Positions 1 through 12,593 of a DNA stretch of 64,000 nt are shown piece by piece. The stretch lies in the NCBI GenBank assembly GCA_022495005.1, contig JAGYXB010000275.1:124001-188000 (forward strand), given 5' to 3'. The DNA comes from Rhyacophila brunnea (lineage: Eukaryota > Arthropoda > Insecta > Trichoptera > Rhyacophilidae). The position numbers were made by a program, and so were the translations under genes. The first letter of the stretch is position 1; each line of letters opens with the position of its first letter. Below the pieces are notes generated by a model. The model saw only the letters and a list, made by a program, of their open reading frames with translations, was not told the origin of the DNA and did not search any database.

Positions 1-470
1 AACCTTAGCTAATGGTGTCAACTCATAGCAGTCTACCGTATTCATATTTAGAACAATTGGTTTAACAAAACTTTATGTGCGCTATTTATGGTGGATATTA
101 ACAGCCTACTTCCACTCCTCGCTACTGGTGTCAACACATATCAGTCGACTCTATTTATATTTAGAACAATTAGTTTAACAGAATTTAGTGTGCACTGTTT
201 ATGGTGGATTTGACAGCCTACTTCCACCCATCGCTACTGGTGTGCACTATTTATGGTGGATTATAACAGCCTTCCTCCAACCTTCGCTACACTTCAACTA
301 ACAATTTGTTTAAGAAAAAATAATATGCGCTATTTATGGCGGATATTAACATCCTACCTCCACCCTTCGCTACTGTCCACCCATACCAATCTACCCTATT
401 CACTTTGAAAATAATTTGTTTAACAGAATTTAGTGTGCACTATTTATGGTGGATCAAAATTTGCGCATAT
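1..470 (+). repeat. Degenerate tandem array, ~110-bp unit
   Basis: The core CTATTTATGGTGGAT recurs starting near 82, 194, 246, 330 and 440, giving spacings of 112, 52, 84 and 110. This suggests a ~110-bp unit with internal deletions. Each unit also carries AACAGCCTACYTCCACC and TCGCTACTGGTGTCAACA-like blocks. Related single units lie at 37375-37440 (minus), 37607-37680 (plus) and 44690-44742 (minus), so this is a dispersed family that is arrayed here. The array may begin before the window. No coding capacity was seen. Confidence 0.8.
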
Positions 471-724
471 TGTTTCATGAGATACACACCTACAAATTAA
501 CACATTGGCATTTATTGCAATATCAACTAAAGATACGAGATAAGAACTAGTCACGCATGTATTTTTTTTCAAATCGCCTTCCACTACTCACAATTAGGTA
601 GGTACCATCAATTTCTGATTAGCAAAGTTCATATTATTGTTACTGCATTCTTTCGGTCGTCGCAATAAAAGTGTCTAGTTACCAATTTATTTTGTTGTTG
701 TCTACCTACTACACACACATTCCA

Positions 725-962
725 TTCTGGATCATCTTTAGTTTGGTTTTGTGAGAATATAAATAGAGCCACGAAATGTCAACCTTCATACCAGATACAT
801 AATAAATATATTCATTTCTGGATCATCTTTAGTTTGGTTTTGTGAGAATATAAATAAAGCCACAAAATGCCAACCTTCTTACCAAATACATAATATATAT
901 TAACTTCTGAACCAACATTAGTTCAGCTTTGAGGATATAAATAGAGCAACAAAATGGCAATC
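725..962 (+). repeat. Tandem repeat, ~90-bp unit, 2.6 copies
   Basis: Units start at 725, 816 and 905 (periods 91 and 89). Each has a TTCTGGATCATCTTTAGTTT-like start, then GAATATAAATAGAGCCAC and an AAATGYCAACCTTC block. The first two units are very similar and the third is diverged. Each unit holds a TATAAATA box-like string, but nothing else marks a promoter. Confidence 0.8.
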
Positions 963-1182
963 TTTGTTAGAAAAATGGCCGTTTCTAGAACAATTTGAGC
1001 ATATTTTTATGGCGAGTACATCGACTGGAATTAGTGGCAAACTGGCAACCTAGGAAACTATTGAAGCGATGTTGTCAATTCGCGCAGACGTATTCTATTT
1101 CAACGAAGATAAATGGCTATAAAGGTGGATCAACACCTCCTCTAACTTCTTACACGATCAACAAACAACGGGAAGAGTTGAT

Positions 1183-1208
1183 TATATATATATATATATA
1201 TATATATA
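1183..1208. repeat. (TA)n microsatellite
   Basis: An uninterrupted TA dinucleotide run of about 26 bases. Confidence 0.9.
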
Positions 1209-1795
1209 AATATTGTAATATAATAATATGTAGATACATAGTATAATGAACGCATAACATGTGATGTACATCACTTATACAATTTTGATTTTTATTACAT
1301 TACCGTTTCATGTTTATATGTGTGCATGTGCATACATGAGAGCTTGTAGTACACATTGTTTTTTTTTGTAATACTACAACCTAATCAAATCAACCTAGGC
1401 AAATCGAGGAGAATCATTAGGTGTATATAGAAATAGGTATCTAAACTTAGTAATAACGGAAATATCTCTCCATTAAAAGATTGAGTCACTGGTTGGAAAG
1501 AAAATGTATTGATTAATATAAAAGGTTTAACAGACCTGATTTTTTTTTGCCGGATTCGCGATGTCTAGTTTACTTCCGTTGTCCTTGGCCAGTCATTCGC
1601 GATTTTCGAAAGTTGTCAGGTGTATGTATATTTAAATGTATCTAAAACCGTGGACACGCAATATTGTCTATTGAAGTATGGCATTTAAATTAGATTTAGT
1701 GGTACTTATATATTTTGTTAGTAATGTATCCATACAACACATTTCTTAGATATTGCAGTCATGAAAGGATGATAAAAAATACTGTATAAAAAATG

Positions 1796-1920
1796 GGGCG
1801 GCATTTTGGCACTGCTTAGGGGCGGCATTTTGCCTAGCGACGTCACTGGGCGGCAGGTTATATGAAAGTATGGTGAAGCAGGCTAGTATGGTGAAAAAGT
1901 ATGGTGAGGCGGGCTGGTAA
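1796..1920 (+). repeat. Short G-rich tandem motifs
   Basis: GGGCGGCATTTTG occurs at 1796 and 1820, with a third GGGCGGCA at 1848. GTATGGTGA then repeats at about 1868, 1886 and 1899, the first and third followed by (A/G)GC(A/G)GGCT. This is an island of short direct repeats in otherwise plain AT-rich DNA spanning 1261-2150, where nothing else was recognised. Confidence 0.6.
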
Positions 1921-2156
1921 TCAATTTGTGGCAAAATTTGAACATTATATTATACGGGGACGTTATAATGACCAAAGTAAATCCTCTGTGATGCCCTGAT
2001 TTTTTTTATCGCGTCGCTATTTCTTGTAAGTTGTCGGCTATTGTTGGTCTGCTTCATTCAGCTGTATGAGAAAGCCGATTTCTTGCCCCTCTTTTAATCA
2101 AATACCTTTATGACTACAATAGACCATGAGGCCTAATAACAGTTACTACTGTTAGT

Positions 2157-2541
2157 CTGCCATTCCAAGGAAGAAGGCAGTAACTCGCAAAATTTGTGAA
2201 ATTGAGTTATGAATGCCATCCGTTCGGTAATTTTGAAAGCTATAATATTCTGTTTACTTTAAAATCAGTATTATCACTAAAATACCGTTAAAACCCTTAA
2301 TGAAAAAATGGACATCTGCTGAAATGATACACATTTCTTAGCAAAAAGGCAGTCAATGCACCTATGTATTGCAGTTACTGCTTGTTTATTATTACTTTGT
2401 TTGTATTTTAACATTATACTAATAAAAAATATCACCGTTTTTTATTTGTTCGCAGAACAAAATTTTGAAGAAAAAAAACACAAACGTCATTTATCTCGAA
2501 AGTGTGTGAGTCAGTTACTGCCTTCTTCCTTGGAAGGGCAC
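2157..2541. mobile_element. 385-bp MITE with 28-bp TIRs
   Basis: Bases 2158-2185 are the inverted complement of 2513-2540 with 27 of 28 matching; the inner end of the repeat reads GAAGAAGGCAGTAACT. A direct TAGT flanks both sides (2153-2156 and 2542-2545) and may be a 4-bp TSD; a 2-bp TA duplication is also possible. The inside is AT-rich and contains another GGCAGT motif near 2348. The size, TIRs and lack of a recognisable transposase fit a non-autonomous DNA transposon. The superfamily is not assigned. Confidence 0.75.
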
Positions 2542-3169
2542 TAGTGTTGTAAATTGTAAACCAGTAGTATATTTAGTAATAGAAGAGAAACAATCACAAA
2601 CACAAATTTTAAAAAACGCATTTTAATCATTATCTGCCCCTTGATATTTGAGAATTTCAAGTATATGTTGTGAACTAACTCAAAGAAAAATAGGTTATGT
2701 TATAGCTCCGCAGCTTTGAATAGGTATCCACTTTCTTTATCAAACTAAATGTCCGAGAATACCATGCATAACATTAATGTTTCTTTCACATAAAATCAAA
2801 ATAGCTTTTCAATTCAGTTTTGATTCAACCTTAAAGAAGGACGCATCGACTTCATTCGATCACTATATCAAATCAGACTGTTAACAAGTTTGTCTAAAAC
2901 ATAATCTATTATATATATTACTTTCTAATAAAGCCAGTTTAAAAATAAAAGGTGTTTATATGAAGTTGATCCCGCCGTTCCATGACAGATATGATATATT
3001 ATTATAACGTATAGGTAAGTAAGTACTTCTTATAGAACTAATAACTATTTTCTACAATAATTATTAAGAATTACACCTAACTAATCACCTTTAAAACTAC
3101 TGCTGTACTTAATATCGCTATCCCAACTAGAACATTATTTTCCTCATTTAGAAATCCAGTCATATCTAT

Positions 3170-3393
3170 GTGAAGGAGTCGACATTCCGACAGGCATCTA
3201 CTTACTCCTCGAGAGCGAGAAGACCGAGGGAGAAAACTGTGGGGAGAAAAAAGAAGAGGCTGTGTTCTAAAAGCACGACGCTGCCGGAGTTAATTACTAG
3301 TGAAAACTTTTGCAGTGGATCTAGTTGGCGCGGCGTGGTGATGCGTGCAAAATCGCCATAGACTTCTCTTCTTGGAACGGCCTGGATTTTCAT
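3170..3393. other. GC-richer block with overlapping short ORFs
   Basis: Both strands are open for 63 codons (plus 3170-3361, minus 3202-3393) in a block clearly richer in GC than its surroundings. The plus-strand product would be rich in Arg, Lys and Ser; the minus one is hydrophobic. Neither resembles a family I know. It could be an exon fragment or a transposon remnant. The flanks 2546-3169 hold nothing recognisable. Confidence 0.2.
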
Positions 3394-6300
3394 TCCGTCT
3401 GAAGATTAAAAGCTGAAAGGATAAATGATCTTATTGCGATGAGCCAAGAAACTAGTTGGGCGTACAACTCTGTTTGTTTTTGTTACATTTCACAGTGTCA
3501 AAAGGTTCGCACGAGAGATGGGTTGTTTTAGTTTTACAGAGAGGCAATACATCAATATAATATATAATATATCGTACATCATAAATCATTCAATTATATA
3601 TCATTATTAGCAATCACACATGACTTCAACTGTGTGAAATACGGAAAGTAACATAATATAACAATAACATTTCATGTAATAGTCGATTTCGCACATTCGG
3701 CGTAACATATTCGCACCCTCGCAACTAAACCGTCACAAGTCCAAATTTACGTGTTTTGAGTTAATTACCACGTTTCATTGTCTATCGTTCATAGTATATG
3801 TACCGAAAATTTCATATCTCTAAGTCATCAAATTCAAGTCGAAACTTCATTCAATATCTAAACATATTTCAAAAACACAGTACAAAAATGCGAAAGGTAA
3901 AAAACTTCAAAACTGATTTTGATTGACTAATTTGGATTGTGGCAGTTTGGTTGCGATGGTGCGAATAATGAAGAAATACACGGATCCATATTATTAATTG
4001 TTAAGGGGTCTTGAATCATATTATTATTGAATGTGCATTATTTTCGAGATGTTTCTTTTTTACGAACAGTATAGTCTAATGAGGTGTGCCAGTTTCAGTT
4101 ATATTGGTCCAGTAGGACACATACATATACCAATATTATTATTAGTAGGTATAGATCATAAATAATTTAAAAACATATTAGATATATGTATACTACGCTA
4201 ATATGCTTTACTACTTACGCCATGTGCGTCCTCTCTAATTACGACGAAATTTACTAGTAGTATTTACATCTTGAAACCTTACATCTTGAAGCCATTTTCT
4301 CACAATCGGCTTTCGTGGTTTAAATCTTTGTATCAATTACATTAATGATTACTAACCGACGTCTGGATCTCTCAAAATTTTATTTATAACGTATGTTCTT
4401 GCACTTTACTAAACTTCTTTAATAAACCATTTTTTTCAACCACAACATTTTTGAATGTAAAATTCTTTATTTTAATATAATTTTAAAACAGCGTTAACGC
4501 AATTTGTTGAGCTCTTCAGGGTGCAATTAACGCAATACGACAAGGTGCCAAGAACTGTTAGGTATGTCCAATCAAAATGTTTTTCGAAAAAAATGCATTT
4601 GGTCGCCCGTCTACCAGGATTTCTCCAGATGTTGAATTATGCCAATCGGTCATTACATGTGTCCATATCCAAGAAAAGTATTGATAAATATTTATTACTA
4701 AAATACGAGTTAAATATTATACTTTTTAATTAAGTAAATATTTATCATTTAGAGAGTACCTACTTTTTTATTACAGCTAATGAATAAAATAAACTGTGAT
4801 TCTTTTAAATGTTAGATATATTTACGTGAATAGTAAGTACTCTAGTAAATGAACGGTAATCACACGTTCAATCAGTCAACCTGCGAAGAATCTCTAACCA
4901 TAAATTAAAACTTTCTCTAAAGACGCGAGTTTAATGAATACATTTACCAACGTTCTATATTCAAATGAAATTCGCGGAAAACATGATTCAACTCGGGCTT
5001 TGTTATTGAGGAAATCTTAAAAAACTAAAAATGAATAAACCGCTTTACGCGAATAAATAAATCGACTCTTAGGAATGGCTGGGAGACGTTTTCTTTCAGA
5101 CGGTAATATAGGATAATCTCGCGCCCTAAAGCTTTCCCATGCACGTTTCCTACAATATGTAAGGCAATTCAGTCGATATGAACGATAACTTGTCATTGAA
5201 GAAAGTGGCTGAGCGCCTGGCAAACATGAAATAATAGTTTCAATACTGCGAAGCTTTGAGTTTGCGCCGAGAGAACATTATAACAAATTGGAGTCGTATC
5301 TTAGATTTCGTTCAATGCAACATAATGACATGCTTCAGGAACTGAATATATATGATTATACGAGTATCGACTATTATTAAATTCAAGATAAAAAGTGCAT
5401 TAGAAGTTGAACAATCTAAATAGAATTCATTTTTCTTTTGGTCATTATTTTGGATAACTATAAGTCCAATGCACTCAGTTGCGCATTTATTGACATATAA
5501 GCCTGATTTTGAGACCCTCTACGTTAAAAAATTATCTAATTTTAATTTTCCAAATAAATCTTTCATGAATTTAAATTTAAAACACAAATATTCCGAAAGT
5601 AGATAAATTACAATAATAAAAGTAAATTTAATCAAAACCTTTTTTAAAAATATCATTAAAAAAAATCAATTCAATTGGATAAAGGCGGCAGATCATAAGA
5701 TTAAGGGCAAATATAAAAATATATAAGTACATCAATTTTATAATATTAAAATAACGTTGAAGATTTTGGTATAATTTAATGACTGGTTTGAAGCGCCCTT
5801 TTAAATCTTATGGCGAATCTATTGTGTCATTTGCGTTACAAAAACGCGCCACGTGATGCACTATATTATGTAGTGCTTTATGATGACTTATTTGTAGAGG
5901 AGATAAACCACAAAAACGTTGTTACATTAAAAATGTGTATTAGGTAGAATAGGCGTAGGTATGGTGCCCTTTACCGGTAGGAATACTGTTGAAAAGAATA
6001 CATATTATCTACTTAGGATTTTATAATTAATTGTAATAAAACTAACATAACACATGGTAATACAATATTATGGTATTTGATATTGTACAATAAAAGCTCT
6101 GGAATATAGTAAATTTAATCATAAAGCCTTTAATTAAAGTATAGTTAGCATAAAATTGCAGAATAAATACAAAATTTACTACATATAACTGGATTGGATC
6201 TACCGCTTTAGTTTGTCGTACCATAATAGTGGGACCTAGAACTAACTTGGCAAAGAGTTCATAAATCTACTTACCAACCTACACAGTCGAAAAAGAGATT

Positions 6301-7689
6301 AACTTCCCAATTTCACCTAGATTCACAAAGAATTAAAAAAAAAATTGTTATTAATTGGCTTGCCGTTCATATTATAATTATAATTTCAACGAAATATTTG
6401 TAAAATCTTGAAATAATATCAAAATACTCAACAAATTTCGCCTTCGGTGCTTATAGGATTACAGAATGAAGCTATCAATAAAATAAACTCCTGCTTGGAT
6501 TAGGAAAGATACAAAATATAACTGCTTAGTTAAGTGAAAAAATGCTTACTTTGTCGCAGACGCTATGTTGTGAAAAGGTTACGTCAATTGGCATAATAAT
6601 TCGAAAAGAAGAGGCGCTTCTAAGTCTAAAAAGGTTGGACAGCCGTGATTTATCATATGATTTTCTCAGGGCACTCAAATAAGTGCTAATGAGACTAGAT
6701 TTCATTAGTGAATAATTAATAATCGCTCTCATCTTGCGAGCATTTTCCTTCCGACCTGCTTTCATTCTCACTGTGGAGGAAATAGAATAAAGTAGAGGGG
6801 GTATTATCCTTCCCGGTTCCACAGAAAGCAATCAAAATAGCATAAAATCTCACTTAAGTGGAGCTTTATTTTACTATTATACACTCGTCAAAAGGGGCAC
6901 TTACCCGAATGCAATACGTGCTTTCACATGACGAATTTGCATAAAAACTTAGCGGGAACGGGTAAAGCTCTCAAGTAAGTAATGATTTCGCAATTCAATT
7001 TTGAAATAAATTCTGTACGCGTTAAACACGATATTCAATTTTTAATTGTTCTACATGGGATACTAGTTAGTTTCAATGTAAGAACTTCAACTCACTAGGG
7101 GTTGCTTATATGATGTTAATCAGTTTTTAAGATTTAGAAGGGGTTAGGGAAGATATGAGCAATTTAATGTTCTTGTTCGTTTACTATTGTAACAGGAAAA
7201 ATTACTATCCTCATTGAAATGATCGATATATCTCACATCTAATTATACTTTTTGGAGCAGAAGGCGTGGATGACTGACCGATATCAATTTTGACTGGCAT
7301 GGCATATCATATTATTTTTATAACCATTATTTTAGCAAAATTTGAATTTCTATTGATCAAAATTATTGAGACATCAGTGTATTTTTTTTAAAAGTGTCTT
7401 AAGTAAAACGTGAGTGTATGCCCAAATAATATTATTTAAGTGCTGTTTTTGTATGTCCGAAAAAAAGTTACAATATTTTTTTTTCAATATTGTGCTTTGG
7501 CATTAAAATTTTCCGCATATCTGTCAGTATTTTGCGGAAAACGACCTCTCAACGCCCACAAAGGTGATTGCGCAAAATTTAAATAAAGGTGCCCGAGTTG
7601 ACTTCACTTTTTCTGATAAATCTAAAGCAAGTGCATCTAAACTGTCTACCTACCTATTTTAGTAATATTTCGATAAAATAATTTAAAAA
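3394..7689. other. AT-rich DNA without recognised genes
   Basis: I read no gene here. Short ORFs are at chance length for this base composition. The block around 4343-4375 (ATTACTAACCGACGTC) is shared with 44045-44080, so it is a small dispersed repeat. A 9-bp stem, TTTTCCGCA/TGCGGAAAA, lies near 7509-7541. Confidence 0.5.
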
Positions 7690-7907
7690 AAACTACAATT
7701 ATGAATGCAAAAGCCCTAAAACATGCATTTATTTGTGAAATATGCACTAATGTCTCAAATATACTCTAACGTCTCAAATATGCATTTATATGCACAATAA
7801 AATTTTATTTTTGGATTCTGTCTCTTTCAAAACGGATTTCTGTGCAACTCTCATAGCTGTGCATACACCCTAACAAAACATGCACTAGCATATAAATCCG
7901 GGCCCTA
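7690..7907 (-). mobile_element. Possible DNA-transposon end (hAT-like)
   Basis: On the minus strand the segment opens TAGGGCCCGGATTTATATGC, which resembles termini I associate with arthropod hAT-type elements. It continues with repeated ATGCAT- and GAGACRTTAG-like motifs. No partner end or TSD was found, so it is either a solo end or a misassignment. Confidence 0.3.
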
Positions 7908-7913
7908 CTAATG

Positions 7914-9364
7914 ACACTACTCTACATTTTCCTTAAAAATATTCACATGAATCTAAATTATCGACAGGCACATAACATTCTATAAAACACATCGTACATA
8001 ATAGATACTACAGCTATTCACGAACAACATACAATGAAAAAAACAAATCTAAAAAATATATAAACGTTTCGAATGTATAAACTTGTTCTAAAACCTACAA
8101 AAGTTAATCTGAATCGGAAGCTTACATACAACACAGTGTATGTGCACCGGTCCGGTGCGCGCGTAAGAGGGAGGGGGTTCAGTCCAGACCACACCCCAGG
8201 ATCGGAAAAAAATACAAATAATTTAAGCAAATAGAATATTACTTCCTCTTCCTTTTTCGCCAGGACCTAATATGACTAAGAACCCAATATGACACAGAAG
8301 ATTTGACTGCCAAACAGCATTCCAACGGGATACTTCACTCCTCTCGACACACCGGTGGGTCTATTCTATACTTATCGACCGCTAAAGTGATAAAGTGATA
8401 AATAGTATCAAAATTAGGGTAGGTTTGTATCAAAGTATTAGCACTTTTTGTTACAATTACAATAAGTGCTAGATTTTTACAGCAGCAAGATTTGTTACAA
8501 TATTTAGTGCGGAGTGTCTGGGTATGGGGATTGTACCCGGAAAAGTGCGGTAAATAGTAGGTGGTGAATATGGAAGTAAGTGGCACCGACTAGATTTTGT
8601 CAACCGGGCTGTTTTCCGCCACTTTCAAAATTAATAAAAACCCCCCTCCAAACATCTGTGTACGCGCCTGGCCTCGGTGTATATACCTACTGCTACATAA
8701 TATAAATACTAGTACTTATTATTTTTATTTACTGATATTTACCGCCACGTTACGCAACTGCTATCGACTTATTGTTACAACAAAAGTTTTTGTCAAGATT
8801 AAAAATATTAATCCCATCATTTGCGTACTATCCCAGCGTGAAACTCAGATACTTAACTAAATGCCACAGAGTCTATTAAAAATGCAGTAAGTAGATCTAG
8901 AAAAGTCGTGAAATGCCACTTAGTATCGCGGACAAAGAAGAAAGATCCACTTAATCAATAATAGACAGAGATAAAACACTTCGGGGTCATAAAATTGCAT
9001 AATGCACTTTTAATCCGAGGGTATAGAGACTGTAATCATTTACAATGTTATGGTATAATAACGTTATGCAATGTCTCCTACAAAGTCACAGCGTTATGGT
9101 AATCGTCAGATTTGAGTTTTCAAAAGTTTTTACGGTCGTTGAAATGGCTGTTAAAAAATTTCACCGCCATGTTAAAAGCTATCTTGTGACATTTTCGGTA
9201 AAGCATCAACCTGGGCTATATTATTTACAAAAAGTACATTACGATATTACATTAGGGTTGAATATTTACAACTGTCAAAGCAACAGTACATAAATTATAA
9301 ATACATAAATATTCATTTTCAAGTAAGTTTTACGGGAACGCAACTCGGAAGTTGTTAATTAGTT
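7914..9364. other. No recognised gene
   Basis: AT-rich sequence with several 70-87 codon ORFs on both strands, none recognisable. A G-rich patch near 8141-8200 contains a GGGTTCAGTCC string that vaguely resembles a tRNA B box but has no foldable partner sequence. Confidence 0.4.
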
Positions 9365-9724
9365 CAGTATAACCCCTATTTTACGTTTTTAAGGGACTGA
9401 AGAAAAAAAACCTAATTGGAGGGAAAATGTATAAGGGGGGTATTGAAAAAAATAACATTTGAATTTTATGTTTCTAAAAAAATAACGTTTTATTTAAAAA
9501 CAACATTCAATTAAAATTTTTATTGAAAAATCGTTCGAATGTCACAACCCAATCATTGTCAAGTGCGCGTAACTCGCATATTTTGAATATTTCCGACGTA
9601 AATCGCGGGAAAGAAAAACGTAAATGCGGGTATTAAATGTACTGAAATACATCGGGACTGAAAAACATACACGCAATTGCCGGGAAAACGTGAACTCCGG
9701 GCACGTAAAAACGAGGTTATACTG
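9365..9724. mobile_element. pogo-like MITE, 360 bp
   Basis: The left end reads CAGTATAACCCCTATTTTAC and the right end, reverse-complemented, reads CAGTATAACCTCGTTTTTAC. The first ten bases are identical. The CAGTATAA start is shared with the Drosophila pogo terminus (family knowledge). The right flank begins TA; the left flank is TT, one change from the TA duplication expected for Tc1/mariner-pogo elements. There is no transposase inside. From 9725 to 10669 nothing further was recognised. Confidence 0.65.
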
Positions 9725-10669
9725 TATTTATAAACACCTAATAAAAGTAAATACATGCGTATGAAATAAGCAAGTTTTGTGGGAGCGTTAAAATAAAGCC
9801 AGCGGTAAATGATTTACGTTTTAAACAAAAATATTATTTAAGTCGCATGTACGACCATCAGACATCTGGCCTTGCTTCTTGTATGGGATGTATGCACAGC
9901 GTCGCTGCGTCAAGCACCTACGACTTTCTACGGTAGTCATGAAGTTCATGTTCCGTCGGTGCGGCCACCTACTTTCGAGCTCCGCTCTCATATGTAGGTA
10001 ACCCTCGTCTCGAGACAAAGGGTAAGCACATGGGCTGCAGGTGCCAATGGTTACATACCCTACTGCACCAGCTACTGATGGATATCACAAGTCACCGTGT
10101 GTGCGCGAAACCTATGACTGTCGTAAATACATGCTTGATGGGTATTTGGGATGTTATGAATAATGTTCATGTGCCTCTTCCTCAAAATTCCCTCTAATAG
10201 TTTAAATGCTTTGGTATTAGGTACGTATATATGACATATATGAAATTATTGTGATTATTCATCTAAATATTCTCAATAATGCTGATTTGGTGTATTTAGT
10301 CACCTATCATTGCACAATAATCTCAGAGACAATTTTTTTATGTCAGATTTTGCCAAAAATGAGTCTAGCATATGTTGTGTATCTATATTATCAGATCAAA
10401 GCTAATTCATTTTTTGAATCCATAACAAAATCCTAAAATTTCTTAAAGCACATAGCCGTAATATGTGTTAACATGAACTCCATTAACATAAAACGCCTGA
10501 TAAAATCTTAAACTGTGTTTTCCCAAAGATATTCTTTTAGATAGGCCTTCATTTTTCGACAGGTATGACCAATTTCAATTTTAAGTTTACTGCAAATTAA
10601 TCTGCAATGCGATATGACTTGCATGTGATTTAATCATTAGTAATATTCTTCGCGATTTGCGAGCGGTTG

Positions 10670-10775
10670 CGCGTCGGTTTATAAAGTTCCACCAGTTCAA
10701 ATCTCAGATCTGTCAAACTCACGTGTTGTTTTTCAACGTGTGTTTGGACCCAAATCGTGGACTTGATAAGTTGAG
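10670..10775 (+). mobile_element. SINE-B fragment (diverged)
   Basis: It aligns by eye to the better copy at 54850-55092: a tRNA-like B box region (AGTTCAAATCTCAGATCTG), then TTGTTTTTCAAYNTGTGTG and GATAAGTTGAG. A 122-codon ORF crossing this element (10657-11025) is explained by the SINE and is not a gene. Confidence 0.5.
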
Positions 10776-10937
10776 AAAATTCGCAACTTTAATTTCTGAT
10801 AAAATACATAAGTATGTGTTTTTAAACTGTTTGTTAGGTGGCCAAGATCCACATGGGATTATAGCCAATTATTTTTTTAAAAAATCTTTGTCTACGTCAC
10901 TTATTCGTCATATATTTAGGCTCTATCTAGGTATATC

Positions 10938-11440
10938 ATTACAAGACAAAAAGAACTTTTTATATATGTATTACGTTTTTAAATTTTCTGTTGAATCATA
11001 TAAATTTGACAATTATATGTATTAATAATTTATGACAAATAAGGCAATTGTCAACAAATCATTTTTTTCCTATTTTGCAACAAACAAACAAATACAGAAT
11101 ACTGAAATGTCATTTTGATTTCCATAGTAACGCACGTATATATTAATAATTTAGTTGCTAGGATCACCCCCTTAGCAACCAATAATAGTGGATTGGATTA
11201 CGGATTTCTTCCGAAATAACTTTACATACAAAACAGAATTAACTGAAAATGAATTCAATTCTACTTAAAGATGGCTAAAAGTATTAAAAGAATGCACTGG
11301 CATCGTGTTCTGATATATTCTAAAAGTTTCAACTGTCTAGCTAGTCGGGAAGATAGTTAAAATTCGATTGCAAGATTTGTACTGGATAAACAACCACCGG
11401 ACAAACAAGAATACGAGCTAAGAAAAACGTGGTAATAAAT
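10938..11440 (+). repeat. Dispersed 0.5-kb unit D, copy 1
   Basis: It matches 40508-40965 over its length with small indels. Shared landmarks in order are: an ACAAGAYAAAAAGAACTTTT start, AGAATACTGAAATGTCATTT, CCATAGTAACGCACGTATAT, an imperfect GTTGCTAGG/CTTAGCAAC inverted pair, CCAATAATAGTG, and a short ORF beginning ATGGCTAAAAGT. The paired GTTGCT/AGCAAC half-sites plus the CCAAT box upstream of an ATG look like a promoter and first coding exon (inference). Confidence 0.75.
11271..11435 (+). pseudogene. Short ORF of unit D, copy 1 (stop-broken)
   Basis: The frame from ATG runs 29 codons to TAA at 11358-11360, then stays open to 11435. At that stop, copy 2 (40806-40943) has TAT. The shared product begins MAKS and contains MHWHRVLIYSKSF and ARFVLDKQPPD. 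I do not recognise the family. Differences between copies are a mixture of silent and replacement changes, so there is no clear sign of purifying selection. It could be the first exon of a transposon gene or of a captured host gene. Confidence 0.35.
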
Positions 11441-12593
11441 AAGGTTTGATTCAGTGTTATAGTAGAAATATATTTTTGTCTGTATGCTCTCTACCCGAAT
11501 ACAATGTTACATGAAGCACATATAATTTTACCTAAAATCATGATATACCTAATGGTTGATTATAAAGTGTATTGAATAAAACGCAATGGCAATATGTACT
11601 TATAATAGGTATGCGATTTGCAAATCAAGTCTGGTAAAAAAGTAACCACGGCTATAATAAAGCCAGTGCTTAACCTTAAATTCCAAATTTGAATAGAGAG
11701 TAATAACGTATTACACGCTATAAATTGGAGCGAAGATAAATCTGCGAGATTCGTCCTAGAGTCGTGTCATTCGCGTGACACGAGCTTCATTGGGTAATTT
11801 TCCACGAGGTATTCCATACATTGTTAGATTTTTTGCTAGGCTAGACTTAATGCCCACCTTCGGTTTTTATACATATATTTTTTTGTAATTTTTATATAGG
11901 TTAGCTTAATAGTAGGTAAGTATATATTATTATGTACTATGTAGTCTACCGTATAACGAAAGCATCGAACAAAATGATTAAAATTTAATATCTTATGATT
12001 TTCTGAATATTTTTTTAATATTTCCAGATACAAATCATGGGTGCCGAAAATACCTCGTCAATAAATATAACATGTTAAAATCATAATATATCAAAATTCT
12101 TAAATATGGGTAAGGTTAGTTTAGATTCCAAGCTCCTCCTCTTATGCCAAGTTCTCGCGTAGCGATTCTGCCTGTTGGACAACATTTTTAAAAGTAGGTA
12201 TATTAAGTGAGACCGATAGTAATCAAGATAGCGGGAATCAAGTATGACTTAATAACATACAAGTTTGATGTGAAAATGCGAGTTGGCAACTTGATAGGCA
12301 ACCAGTCGACTCGCATGAAGATTCAATGTTGAATCGAAAAACGTGGACAAGACCTCAACTCCGTTCAATTGCAAGATGATCAACAAATATAATTCTAACT
12401 TATCAATTTATGTTCAACTGTCATTCAACATACAGATTAACGATAAAAATCGCCGTGTGTGAACACGACATTAGACTTAAACGAAAATCTATGTAATAGC
12501 GGAACCAAGCCGGAGACTCAGATGAAAGGACAGTACCTTACGAATTCACGAGGGCACTGGTATTTATTGCATTAGAAATAAATCAAAATAAAC
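11441..12593. other. No recognised gene
   Basis: AT-rich sequence. A polypyrimidine-like tract ending in CAG near 12027 precedes a 13-codon ORF (start about 12038), which is too little to call an exon. Confidence 0.4.

Noticed and set aside
6526..6831. 101-codon minus ORF as a gene
   Set aside because: No recognisable family, no splice or context support, and its length is expected by chance at this composition.
10657..11025. 122-codon ORF as a gene
   Set aside because: It runs through a diverged SINE-B and into unit D; the translated SINE pattern explains the first half.
11158..11190. Bona fide X-box for an RFX factor in unit D
   Set aside because: The GTTGCT and AGCAAC halves are separated by far more than the 1-3 bases of a consensus X-box, so only the resemblance is noted.
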